From Pelomonas margarita (GTDB lineage: Bacteria > Pseudomonadota > Gammaproteobacteria > Burkholderiales > Burkholderiaceae_C), in assembly GCF_043555875.1 (NCBI RefSeq), contig NZ_JBIGHW010000009.1, forward strand, positions 124,001 through 188,000: a DNA stretch of 64,000 nucleotides, read 5' to 3'. Shown in pieces: positions 48,364 through 56,771 of this stretch; position 1 is the first letter of the stretch, and every line of letters starts with the position of its first letter. The translations under genes were made by a program, and so were the position numbers. The notes under the pieces were generated by a model. That model was not told the origin of the DNA, ran no database searches, and was given only the letters and a program-made list of their open reading frames with translations.

Positions 48364-50529
48364 ATGCCCGCCGCCGAACTCGCACTGCGCTTCGACCCCG
48401 GCGTCGTCGTGCTGTCATACCTCACCGCTGCCTTCGCCTCCTACGTGGCGCTGGATCTGGCGCAGCGCGTGCGGACTCCGGATGTGCAGAGTGCCACGGT
48501 CTGGTGGTTCGCTGGCTCGCTGTCCATGGGCAGCGGCATCTGGGCCATGCACTTCATCGGCATGCTGGCGCTGAAACTGCCCTTCGCAACCGGCTACGAC
48601 CAGGCCATCACCGCGCTGAGCTGGCTGGCGGCGGTGGCCGTGTCGGCCATAGCACTGCGCGTGGCGGCGCTGGACCGGCTGACGGTGAAGCGGCTCACGC
48701 TGGGTGCCGTCAGCATGGGCGCGGGCATCTGCGGCATGCACTACACCGGCATGGCCGCGCTGGTGCTGGCGCCGGGCATCCGCTGGCACTGGGGCCTGGT
48801 GGCCGCTTCCGCCGGCGTGGCCACGGGCGCAGCGGCGGCAGCGCTCGTGATCTTCTTCTGGCTGCGCCGGCTGTCGGCCGCGCAGGCCCGTTGGGGCCAG
48901 CTGGCCGCAGCGCTGGTCATGGGCGCCGCCGTGGCCGGCATGCACTACACCGGCATGGCCGCCGCCGGCATTGCGGAGAACAGCCTGTGTCTCAGCGCCA
49001 ACGAGCTGGGCGGCAACAACCTGGCCACACTGGTGGCCGGCGCCACGCTGGCGTTGCTGCTGCTGACGCTGTTCACGTCACTGCTGGACGCCCGGCTGCG
49101 CCGCCGCGCCACGCGCCTGCAGCAGTCGCTGCAAGAGGCCAACACCGAGCTGGCCGAGCAGGCGCTGCGCGACCCGCTGACCGGCCTGTCCAACCGCCAG
49201 CTGCTGGACGACCGCATCAGCCACGCGATCGCGCGAGGCCGGCGCGACAACACGGGCTTGGCGCTGCTGATGCTGAACCTGGACGGCTTCAAGCCCGTCA
49301 ACGAGGCATTCGGTCACGGCGCCGGCGACGCCGTGCTGCGCGAGGTGGCCGGGCGCATGCGGGCACTGGCCCGCAGCCACGACACACTGGCCCGGCTGGG
49401 CGCCGATGAGTTCGTGCTGCTGCTGGAGGGAGAAGCCGGCGAGGCGCACCTGGCACAGGTCGCGCAGCGACTGCTGGATGCACTGGCCGAACCCATGGCC
49501 ATCGTCACGGGCGATGCCAGCCAGCCACTGCGGCTCTCGGCATCCATCGGCATCGCGCTGCACAGCGACAGCCCTGGTCGCACCCTCATCACGCAGGCAG
49601 ATTCGGCCACGCAAGCCGTCAAGCGCAGCGGCGGTAACGGCTTCGCGTTCTTCGAGGTGCACATGCAGGACGGCGTGCGCGACCAGCTGGAGCTGGCGCG
49701 CGACCTGCGCGCCGCGCTGGAAGCCGGCGGCGCAGGCCTGGCGCTGCACTACCAGCCCAAGGTGGCCGGCGACACGGCGCGCGTGCTGGGCGTGGAGGCG
49801 CTGTTGCGCTGGCAACACCCACGGCGCGGCGCGGTCAGCCCCGGCGTCCTCATCCCTGTCGCAGAGCGCTTCGGCATCATCACCGCCCTGGGCGACTGGG
49901 TCATCGACGAGGCCTGCCGGCAGATCGCCGACTGGCGCGACCAGGGCCTCAAGCTGCGCGTGGCCATCAACCTGTCGGTGCAGCAGCTGCGCCAGCCCGA
50001 GGCGCTGCTGCTGCGGCTGGAGCAGGCACTCGCGCGCCACCACCTGGACGCGACACAGCTGAGCTGCGAGATCACCGAGTCCGTCGCGATGGCGGACGCC
50101 GCCGCCACCGAACGCGTGCTGCAGCGGCTGGGCGAGCTGGGCGTGAGCCTGTCCATCGACGACTTCGGCACCGGCTATTCCAGCCTGGCCTACCTGCGCC
50201 GGCTGCCGGTGTCGCAGCTGAAGATCGACCGCAGCTTCATCCAGGACCTGGAAACCAGCGCCGACGCGCGCGCCATCGTCAACGCCGTCATCGAGCTGGC
50301 TCATGCGCTGGGCCTGGAGGTGGTGGCCGAGGGCGTGGAGACCGAGGGCCAGGCCGACGTGCTGCGCGCCAAGCGCTGCGACAAGCTGCAGGGCTTCCTG
50401 TTCGCGCGGCCCATGCCCGCGCAGGAGCTGGCCCGCTGGGCGATGCAATCACAAAGCGGCGACGCGAAGCTGGGCTTCAGCGACTCGATCTTTGCCGATG
50501 TCGACGCGCTGACCAAGGTGCGTCCCTAG
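48364..50529 (+). CDS. MHYT-GGDEF-EAL protein, probable c-di-GMP phosphodiesterase
   Basis: 721 residues. An N-terminal MHYT membrane sensor of seven helices (about 1-245) with three MHYT-type repeats: AMHFIGM, GMHYTGMA and GMHYTGMA, proposed to bind copper and sense gases. Then GGDEF (about 285-440) with RLGADEFVLL: the second glycine of GGDEF is replaced by alanine, so cyclase activity is doubtful and it may be a GTP-binding regulator. Then EAL (about 455-700) with EALLRWQHP, NLSVQQL, EITES, DDFGTGYSSLAYL and KIDRSFI: catalytic residues look complete. It probably degrades c-di-GMP in response to a membrane-sensed signal. ATG 48364 matches the start of the MHYT fold. Confidence 0.9.
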   Translation: MPAAELALRFDPGVVVLSYLTAAFASYVALDLAQRVRTPDVQSATVWWFAGSLSMGSGIWAMHFIGMLALKLPFATGYDQAITALSWLAAVAVSAIALRVAALDRLTVKRLTLGAVSMGAGICGMHYTGMAALVLAPGIRWHWGLVAASAGVATGAAAAALVIFFWLRRLSAAQARWGQLAAALVMGAAVAGMHYTGMAAAGIAENSLCLSANELGGNNLATLVAGATLALLLLTLFTSLLDARLRRRATRLQQSLQEANTELAEQALRDPLTGLSNRQLLDDRISHAIARGRRDNTGLALLMLNLDGFKPVNEAFGHGAGDAVLREVAGRMRALARSHDTLARLGADEFVLLLEGEAGEAHLAQVAQRLLDALAEPMAIVTGDASQPLRLSASIGIALHSDSPGRTLITQADSATQAVKRSGGNGFAFFEVHMQDGVRDQLELARDLRAALEAGGAGLALHYQPKVAGDTARVLGVEALLRWQHPRRGAVSPGVLIPVAERFGIITALGDWVIDEACRQIADWRDQGLKLRVAINLSVQQLRQPEALLLRLEQALARHHLDATQLSCEITESVAMADAAATERVLQRLGELGVSLSIDDFGTGYSSLAYLRRLPVSQLKIDRSFIQDLETSADARAIVNAVIELAHALGLEVVAEGVETEGQADVLRAKRCDKLQGFLFARPMPAQELARWAMQSQSGDAKLGFSDSIFADVDALTKVRP

Positions 50530-50559
50530 CGCCGCCTGTCGGCCGCCGGGAACAGCCGC

Positions 50560-52053
50560 TCAGACGGCCATGCGCTCCGGCGCCACGTAGAAGCGCCGGA
50601 AGGTCTCGAAGTCCAGCGTGTCGGCCCGCTCGATGCGCGCCTGCTCGGCCAGCGACTCGGCCGCCATGCGCTCGAAGCGCTGCTGCAGTGCGTCCGGGAA
50701 GGGCAGCGCCAGCAAGGCCGCGCGCGTCGCATCGCTCTGGTGGCGGATGAGGGCCACATGGCTGTTGCCGAAGTCCTGCGCCATGACGGCCAGCACACGT
50801 GCCGACGGGCATAGCTCGGGCCGCACCAGCCGCTCGGCCACGCGGGCCAGCGCATCGCGGTAGACGCTGCCGCCATGGGCGGCGTCCAGTGCCGCAGCCT
50901 GCGTGGCACAGCCGGCCAGGATCTCGCCGGCCCAGTCATGCAGCGACCGCTCGCCACCCTTCCAGTGCTCCAGCACCAGGCCGGGCTCGCGGCCGCGCGC
51001 GGCGACGCGGTGCTGGTTGCGCGCATTGGCGGCAATCTCGTCCGGCGTGTCGTTGGGGCTGGGGCTGTGCAGGCAGTGCAGCAGGAAGGCGTCCAGCACG
51101 CGCACGGTGTCGGCGCCGATGCCCACGGGCTCGAACGGGTCCAGGTCCATCAGCCGCACCTCGATGTACTCGACGCCGCGCTCGCGCAGCGCATGCAGCG
51201 GCCGCTCGCCGGAGCGGATCACACGCTTGGCGCGGATGGTGCTGTAGAACTCGTTCTCGATCTGCAACAGGCCGGTGGAGAGCTGGTTGTAGTCGCCGCC
51301 CGGCGTCTGCACGCCGATGGCCTCGTAGGCCGGGTACGGCGTCGTCAACGCGCCCTGCAGCGAGGCCGCGTAGCTCTCCAGGCAGTTGTAGCTGACCGAG
51401 ATGCTGGACTGCGCGTCGCTCTGGTAGCCCAGCCGGCCCATGCGCAGCGAGGTGGCGTGCGGCAGGTACAGGCTGTGCTCGGACAGGCGCTGCAGGCCAT
51501 GGTCGCGGCCCTGCACGAAGCTATCGCACAGCGCCGGGCTGGCGCCGAACAGGTACAGCAGCAGCCAGCCCTCGCGGCGGAAGTTGCGGATGGCGCCGAA
51601 GTAGCCCTCGGTGCCCACGCCCGGCAGCGACCAGTTGTAGTGGATGCCAGAAATCGTCTGCATGCGCCGGCCGTAGCGCTGGCCCAGGCCCATGCGGTAG
51701 ACGCTCTTGGCGCGGCCCACGTTGCTGCTGCCGTAGCGGCCGATGGGGATGGTCTCGTCGGCCGGCAGCCCGCAGGGCATGGAGCTGACCCACAGCCGCT
51801 CGTCGCCCAGCGCGCGGTAGACGGCCTGGTGGACCTCGGTCAGTTCGGTCAGCACGTCAGCGACGCCGGCATGCACGCCGGTGATGAGCTCCAGCTGCGA
51901 TTCGCTGTAGTCGGTGGTGATGTGCGGGTGCGTCAGCGCCGAGCCGAGCGCTTGCGGATGCGGCGTCAGCGCCAGGCCGCCCCCGGGCAGGGCGCGCAGG
52001 CTTTCCTTCTCGATGCCACGGCGGATGCCGAGCAGGGTCTCGTTGTCATTCAT
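50560..52053 (-). CDS. gshA: Glutamate-cysteine ligase
   Basis: First enzyme of glutathione synthesis (Glu + Cys + ATP to gamma-glutamylcysteine). 497 residues, the usual size for the gamma- and betaproteobacterial GshA type: LLGIRRGIEKESLR, THPHITTDYSESQLELIT, GRYGSSNVGRAKSVYRMGLGQRYGRRMQTISGIHYNWS (conserved across its length), VEYIEVRLMDLDPFEPVGI. ATG at 52053. It lies 44 bases after the SulP gene in the same direction and may be the last gene of that run: sulfate-type transport next to cysteine use is suggestive (inference). Confidence 0.96.
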   Translation of the reverse strand: MNDNETLLGIRRGIEKESLRALPGGGLALTPHPQALGSALTHPHITTDYSESQLELITGVHAGVADVLTELTEVHQAVYRALGDERLWVSSMPCGLPADETIPIGRYGSSNVGRAKSVYRMGLGQRYGRRMQTISGIHYNWSLPGVGTEGYFGAIRNFRREGWLLLYLFGASPALCDSFVQGRDHGLQRLSEHSLYLPHATSLRMGRLGYQSDAQSSISVSYNCLESYAASLQGALTTPYPAYEAIGVQTPGGDYNQLSTGLLQIENEFYSTIRAKRVIRSGERPLHALRERGVEYIEVRLMDLDPFEPVGIGADTVRVLDAFLLHCLHSPSPNDTPDEIAANARNQHRVAARGREPGLVLEHWKGGERSLHDWAGEILAGCATQAAALDAAHGGSVYRDALARVAERLVRPELCPSARVLAVMAQDFGNSHVALIRHQSDATRAALLALPFPDALQQRFERMAAESLAEQARIERADTLDFETFRRFYVAPERMAV

Positions 52054-52097
52054 GGCGTCTCAGGCGCTGATTGGGCCGAGACGGTAGCAGAACGGCG

Positions 52098-53774
52098 CTA
52101 CAGCTGCCCTGGGGCGTCCATGTCGGCCAGACTGGGCCTCAGGTCATGTTCACCGGCCTGGATGCCCTCGTGGTGGCTGAGGTAGAGCGACACGTCGTGG
52201 CGCTCCAGCCAGCCCACGGCCTTCAGCCGGTCCAGCACCGGGCCCTTGACCTCGGAGAGCTCCAGCCACAGCCCCTCGGCGCGCAGTGCGGCGTGCAGCT
52301 CCTCCAGCGCCGTCAGCCCGGAGACGTCGATGTGGTTGACGGGCGCCATCAGCATCAGCACGCGCCGGGGCTCGCCAACGCTGGCCCGGTGCGCGCGCAC
52401 ATGGGCCAGCACCACGTCGGCCAGGCCACGGGCGTTGGTGAACACCAGGCTCTCGTCGATGCGCAGGCCCACCACCTCGGGCCGGCACTCGACCGCATAG
52501 CGTTCCAGGTTGCGGTAGTGCTGCGTGCCCGGCACGCGGCCGATGCGCGCCACATGCGGCTGCGCCGTGCGCTGGATCAGCAGCGCGATGGAGCCCACCA
52601 CGCCCAGCGCCAGCGCCGCGCCCACGCTCCACAGCAGCACGGCGGCCGTGACGGCCGCCATCAGCAGGCCCTCGGCCCGCGCATAGCGCCAGGCCTCGCG
52701 GTAGGGGCGCAGCGAAACGCCGCCCAGCACCGCCACGACGATGGTGGCCGCCAGCACCGGCTTGGGCAGGTGCGCCAGCGGGCCGGCCAGCAGCAGCATG
52801 GCCAGCGCCATGAAGCCGGCCACGAACACCAGCGCCCAGCGGCTGCGCGAGCCCGCCTCGTGCAGCAGGATGGAACGCGAGAAGCTGCCCGCCACCGGCA
52901 TGCCGCCGGTCACGGCCGCGACGAGATTGGCTGCGGCCAGCCCGCGCATCTCGGCGGCGGGCAGCAGCTTCTCGCCACGGCGCTGCGCCAGCGACTCGGC
53001 CACCGCGAGGCTGGACACGAAGCCCATCAGCGCCACCAGCGCCGCCGACGGCAGCAGCTGCAGCCACAGCGCGCCGTCCAGCAGCGGCAGGCCCAGCGGC
53101 AGCGACAGCTGAGGCAGCGCGCCCACCTGGGCTACACCGCGCGCGGCCGGCGTGAAGGCCGACAGCCCCATCGCCCCCAGCAGCAGCAGCAAGGGCGCCA
53201 ACCGCGCCAGCATGCGCGAGCCGGCCCGGCGCGACAGCAGCAGCAGCGCCACGGCCGCGCCGCCCCAGGCCAGGCTCAGCGGCTGGATGCCCGCCTGCGC
53301 CGTGGCCAGCGCCAGGCCCGGCAGCGTGGCGCCGGTGGCCGCGCTGCCCAGCAGCACGGGAAGCTGGCTGGCCGCGATCATCAGCGTGGCGCCGGTCTCG
53401 AAGCCGCGCAGCGCCGGCACCGACAGCAGGCTGGCCAGTGCATCCAGCCGCAGCAGCGCGGCCAGCGCCAGCAGCAGCCCCACCTCGGCGGCCAGCACCA
53501 GCGCGCCGGCCTCGGCGCTGACGCCGGCCGGCAGCCCGGCGAGCGCCTGCGCAATCATCAGCGCCAGCACCGCCACCGGCCCCAGGCCCAGCACCGGGCT
53601 GGAGCCCAGCGCCGCATAGGCCAGCAACGGCAGCAGGCTGGCGTACAACCCCACCTGCGGCGGCAGGCCGGCCAGCAGGGCGTAGGCCAGGCTCTGCGGG
53701 ATCAGCAGCACGGCCACGACCGCGCCAGCCATGAGGTCGGCCTGCCAGCGTCCCGAGACGGTGTCAGCGGTCAA
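52098..53774 (-). CDS. SulP-family anion transporter with STAS domain
   Basis: 558-residue inner-membrane transporter (about 12-14 helices, residues 10-420) with SulP signatures: DLMAGAVVAVLLIPQSLAYALLAGLPPQVGLYAS and MRGLAAANLVAAVTGGMPVAGSFSRSILLHEAGSRS. The C-terminal STAS domain (about 430-545; LMAPVNHIDVSGLTALEELHAAL) regulates transport in the family. Substrates in the family are sulfate, bicarbonate and dicarboxylates. TTG start at 53774 is supported by GGGAG six bases upstream and overlaps the end of the Bug-type gene by 11 bases. Placement before gshA hints at sulfate (inference). Confidence 0.9.
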   Translation of the reverse strand: MTADTVSGRWQADLMAGAVVAVLLIPQSLAYALLAGLPPQVGLYASLLPLLAYAALGSSPVLGLGPVAVLALMIAQALAGLPAGVSAEAGALVLAAEVGLLLALAALLRLDALASLLSVPALRGFETGATLMIAASQLPVLLGSAATGATLPGLALATAQAGIQPLSLAWGGAAVALLLLSRRAGSRMLARLAPLLLLLGAMGLSAFTPAARGVAQVGALPQLSLPLGLPLLDGALWLQLLPSAALVALMGFVSSLAVAESLAQRRGEKLLPAAEMRGLAAANLVAAVTGGMPVAGSFSRSILLHEAGSRSRWALVFVAGFMALAMLLLAGPLAHLPKPVLAATIVVAVLGGVSLRPYREAWRYARAEGLLMAAVTAAVLLWSVGAALALGVVGSIALLIQRTAQPHVARIGRVPGTQHYRNLERYAVECRPEVVGLRIDESLVFTNARGLADVVLAHVRAHRASVGEPRRVLMLMAPVNHIDVSGLTALEELHAALRAEGLWLELSEVKGPVLDRLKAVGWLERHDVSLYLSHHEGIQAGEHDLRPSLADMDAPGQL

Positions 53775-54756
53775 CCTGGACTCCCGACAGCTGGATCACA
53801 CGCGCCCACTTCGTCATCTCGGCCGAAATCAGCGCGGCCAGCTCGGGCCCGCCGCTGCCATGCACCAGCATGCCGCGCGCCGTCAGCCGCTCGCGCAGCG
53901 CGGGGCCGGCCAGCGCGGCGACGCTGTCGCGCTGCAGGCGGGCCAGCGGCTCGGCAGGCAGGCTGCTGGGCGCGAACAGCCCCAGCCACGCGCTGGCCTC
54001 ATAGCCCTGCAGCGCCAGGCCGCCGGCCTCCTCTACGGTCGGCAGCGCAGGCAAACTGGGGCTGCGACGCGCGCTGGTGACGGCCAGCGCCAGCAGCCGC
54101 CCGGCGCGGATCTGCGACAACGCGGCGGGCAGCGTGTCGAACATCAGGTCCATGTTGCCGGCGATGACGTCCTGCTGCGCCGACGCCGCGCTGCGGTAGG
54201 GAAAGTGCAGCAGGTCGATGCGCGTCAGCCGCATGAACAGCTCACCGGCCAGATGGGTGGGGTTGCCGCTGCCGCTGGAGGCGATGTGCAGCCGGCCCGG
54301 CTGCGCGCCGGCCGCCCGCACCAGGTCGGCCAGCCGGCGCACGCCCTGGGCCCGCGCGGTGGCCGGGTTCATCACCAACACCAGCGGCACGGTGGCCACC
54401 AGGCACACGGGTGCGAAGTCCGCCACCGGGTCGTAGGGCAGGCGGCGCGACAGCAGCGGGTTCACGGCATGCGTGCCCAGGCTGCCCATCAGCAGCGTGC
54501 GGCCATCGGCAGCGCTGGCCACCTCGGCCGTGCCGATGTTGCCGTCGGCCCCCGGGCGGTTCTCGACGACGACCGGCTGGCCCAGACGCTTCTGCAGCTC
54601 GGGCGCCAGCAGCCGCGCGGCCTGGTCGGCGGCGCCATCGGCTGCATAGGGCACGACGATGCGCAGCGGCCTGGCCGGCATGCCCGGCTGGGCGCGCACG
54701 GCCGGGCTGGCCGCCGCAGCCAGCCACAGCAGCAGCGCACGTCGCCCGGGGCTCAA
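53764..54756 (-). CDS. Bug/TctC-type extracytoplasmic solute-binding protein
   Basis: 330-residue periplasmic binding protein. Signal peptide ends near VRAQ; mature motifs PLRIVVPYAADGAADQAARLLAPELQKRLGQPVVVENRPGADGNIGTAEVA (Bug N-terminal hallmark) and LHIASSGSGNPTHLAGELFM. Bug proteins are very numerous in Burkholderiales and bind carboxylates and amino-acid-like ligands; the TctAB membrane partner is often absent, as here. The TTG start overlaps the previous stop (TTGA). It is wedged between a GGDEF gene and a SulP gene, so it may feed the SulP transporter or act as a signal receptor (inference). Confidence 0.87.
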   Translation of the reverse strand: MSPGRRALLLWLAAAASPAVRAQPGMPARPLRIVVPYAADGAADQAARLLAPELQKRLGQPVVVENRPGADGNIGTAEVASAADGRTLLMGSLGTHAVNPLLSRRLPYDPVADFAPVCLVATVPLVLVMNPATARAQGVRRLADLVRAAGAQPGRLHIASSGSGNPTHLAGELFMRLTRIDLLHFPYRSAASAQQDVIAGNMDLMFDTLPAALSQIRAGRLLALAVTSARRSPSLPALPTVEEAGGLALQGYEASAWLGLFAPSSLPAEPLARLQRDSVAALAGPALRERLTARGMLVHGSGGPELAALISAEMTKWARVIQLSGVQVDR

Positions 54757-56771
54757 GCGGATGGCCCCGTCAGCGCCACCAGCCGCACCTGGCCGTGCTG
54801 GCAGGCGGCATCGAAGTCCTGCAGGATGGCGGCCAGCGTATCGGCATCGGGGGCCTGCACGGCGGCGATGCCGATGGCGCGGTTGCGGCCCTCGGCCTTG
54901 GCCTGGTAGAGCACCATGTCGGCCCAGTTCACGGCCTGCTCCCAGTGCAGGCGCAGCTGGGCGCTGCCGCGCCCGCCCAGCGGGAAGCTCGCGAAGCCCA
55001 GCGACGCCGTCACGCGCAGCGGCCCCTCGGCCGTGGCCACGGGCGTGCCGCCGATGCCGTTGAGCACGCGCGCCGCCATCTGCGCCAGGTCGTCGCCGGG
55101 CAGCTCGGGAGCAAACACCAGGAACTCCTCGCCGCCCCAGCGCACGACGAGGTCGGTGTCGCGCACGGCGGCGCGGATGCGCCGGCCCACCTCGACGAGC
55201 ACCGCATCGCCCGCCGCGTGGCCATGGCGGTCGTTGACATGCTTGAAGTGGTCGATGTCGATCATCATCAGCGCGCCACGGAAGCCCTCCGCGCAGAGCT
55301 CGTGGCTGCGCGCGTCCATCACCGCCAGGAAGTGGCGGCGGTTGGACAGGTCGGTCAGCGGGTCGCGCTCGCTCTGCGTGCGCAGCAGCTGCTGGTTGGC
55401 CGTCAGGCGCGCCTGCGCGCGGCGCATGCGCAGCAGCGTGGCGCCCACCAGCACGATGGACAGCAGCAGCAGCACGCCCACGGCCAGACCCAGCTGCTGC
55501 AGCAGCCGGCGGTTGGAGAGCTGCTGGTCCTTGAGCTGGCCGTCACGGGCCAGCAGCGCCAGGTCACGCTGCTTGGCGGCGGTGTCGTACTTGCGGCGCA
55601 GTTCCTCCAGCGCACTGGCACGGTTGCGCTCGTTGATGCGGGCGCTCAGCTCGCGCTCGCCGCAGTAGGCGGCCAGCGCCTCGCGGTGCTGGCCGGCGTC
55701 GGCCCAGGTGTCGCCCAGCTCGCGCAGCTCGCCGGCGCGCGGCACGAGGTCGGACGGGTCCAGCTGGAACTCGGCCACGCGCGCCAGCTCCTGCCGCGCG
55801 GCGTCGAGCTGGCGCAGCCGGATGTGGGTGACAGCCAGGTTGTGATGCAGCGCCCGCTCGTAGGTGCGGTCACGGAAGCGCTGCAGCACGGGCAGCGCAA
55901 GCCGGCCGGCATTCAGCGCCTCCCGGTACAGCCCGAGGTACATGTAGGCGTCCACGAGGTTGGCGCGCAGCTGCGCCGCCAGGTGGGGCGCCCGCGCCTG
56001 CTCGGCCAGCACCAGCGCAGACTCCAGCGCCGCCCGCGCGGCCTGGCGTTCGCCGGCCCGCCGCTCGACGACGGCCTCGGCATTGCGCACCCGCGCGCTG
56101 GCCAGCGCGTCACCCTGGGCCTCGGCCAGCGCGGCGCGGATCTCGGCGCGCGCGGCGTCCTGGTCGTCCTGTGCCTGCAGCAGCACGGCCAGTTGCGCCA
56201 TGAACAGCGACGCGAGATGCCGATCGCCGCCGGCACGGGCCAGTGCCAGCCCACGCCGCACGCTGCCCTCGGCCTCCACCAGTGCACCCTGGCCGGCCTG
56301 CTCGCGCTGCAGCAGGCGCAGCGCGTCGGCAGCGGCGCGGAAGTCGCAGCCCGGCGAGCGCACCGCGTGCACCTCGTCACCGGCCGGGCAGCGCCGGCCC
56401 AGCCCTTCCAGCGCGCGTGCGGCCAGCATGCCGGCCGGCTTGCCGGCGCGCTCCTGCGTCAGTGCGCGCAGCAGCCAGCCATGGTCGGCGCCGCCCTCCA
56501 GCCCGGCCAGCTTCAGCGCCACGGCATCGGCGGCCTCGATCTGATTGCCGGCCAGCAGCACGCGGCCACGTGCGTACAGCCAGGCGACCTCGCGGGCCGG
56601 CTCGGCGGTCCGGGGCCAGCGCCGTTCCAGCTCGGCCAGCATCGCCGCCGGCTCGTCGAAGGCGCGGCGGGTGATCTGGGCCAGGTGCTCGCGGTCGGCG
56701 GCCAGGTCGGACGCGGCTGCGGCCGGCAGCGCCAGCACGGCCAGCCACAGCGCCAGCAGCGCGGCCCTCAC
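54753..56771 (-). CDS. TPR-GGDEF diguanylate cyclase (second of a tandem pair)
   Basis: 672-residue protein: signal peptide or N-terminal anchor (ALLALWLAVLALPAAAAS), a periplasmic TPR-type helical region (about 25-440), a transmembrane helix (LGLAVGVLLLLSIVLVGATLL, about 450-470), then a cytosolic GGDEF domain with DPLTDLSNRRHF, WGGEEFLVF and the inhibitory site RDTD five residues upstream. Metal ligands (DIDHFKHVND) are present, so an active cyclase. GTG 56771 overlaps the stop of the upstream paralog. It is clearly homologous to that paralog (same architecture and RWGGEEF end). Confidence 0.9.
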   Translation of the reverse strand: MRAALLALWLAVLALPAAAASDLAADREHLAQITRRAFDEPAAMLAELERRWPRTAEPAREVAWLYARGRVLLAGNQIEAADAVALKLAGLEGGADHGWLLRALTQERAGKPAGMLAARALEGLGRRCPAGDEVHAVRSPGCDFRAAADALRLLQREQAGQGALVEAEGSVRRGLALARAGGDRHLASLFMAQLAVLLQAQDDQDAARAEIRAALAEAQGDALASARVRNAEAVVERRAGERQAARAALESALVLAEQARAPHLAAQLRANLVDAYMYLGLYREALNAGRLALPVLQRFRDRTYERALHHNLAVTHIRLRQLDAARQELARVAEFQLDPSDLVPRAGELRELGDTWADAGQHREALAAYCGERELSARINERNRASALEELRRKYDTAAKQRDLALLARDGQLKDQQLSNRRLLQQLGLAVGVLLLLSIVLVGATLLRMRRAQARLTANQQLLRTQSERDPLTDLSNRRHFLAVMDARSHELCAEGFRGALMMIDIDHFKHVNDRHGHAAGDAVLVEVGRRIRAAVRDTDLVVRWGGEEFLVFAPELPGDDLAQMAARVLNGIGGTPVATAEGPLRVTASLGFASFPLGGRGSAQLRLHWEQAVNWADMVLYQAKAEGRNRAIGIAAVQAPDADTLAAILQDFDAACQHGQVRLVALTGPSA

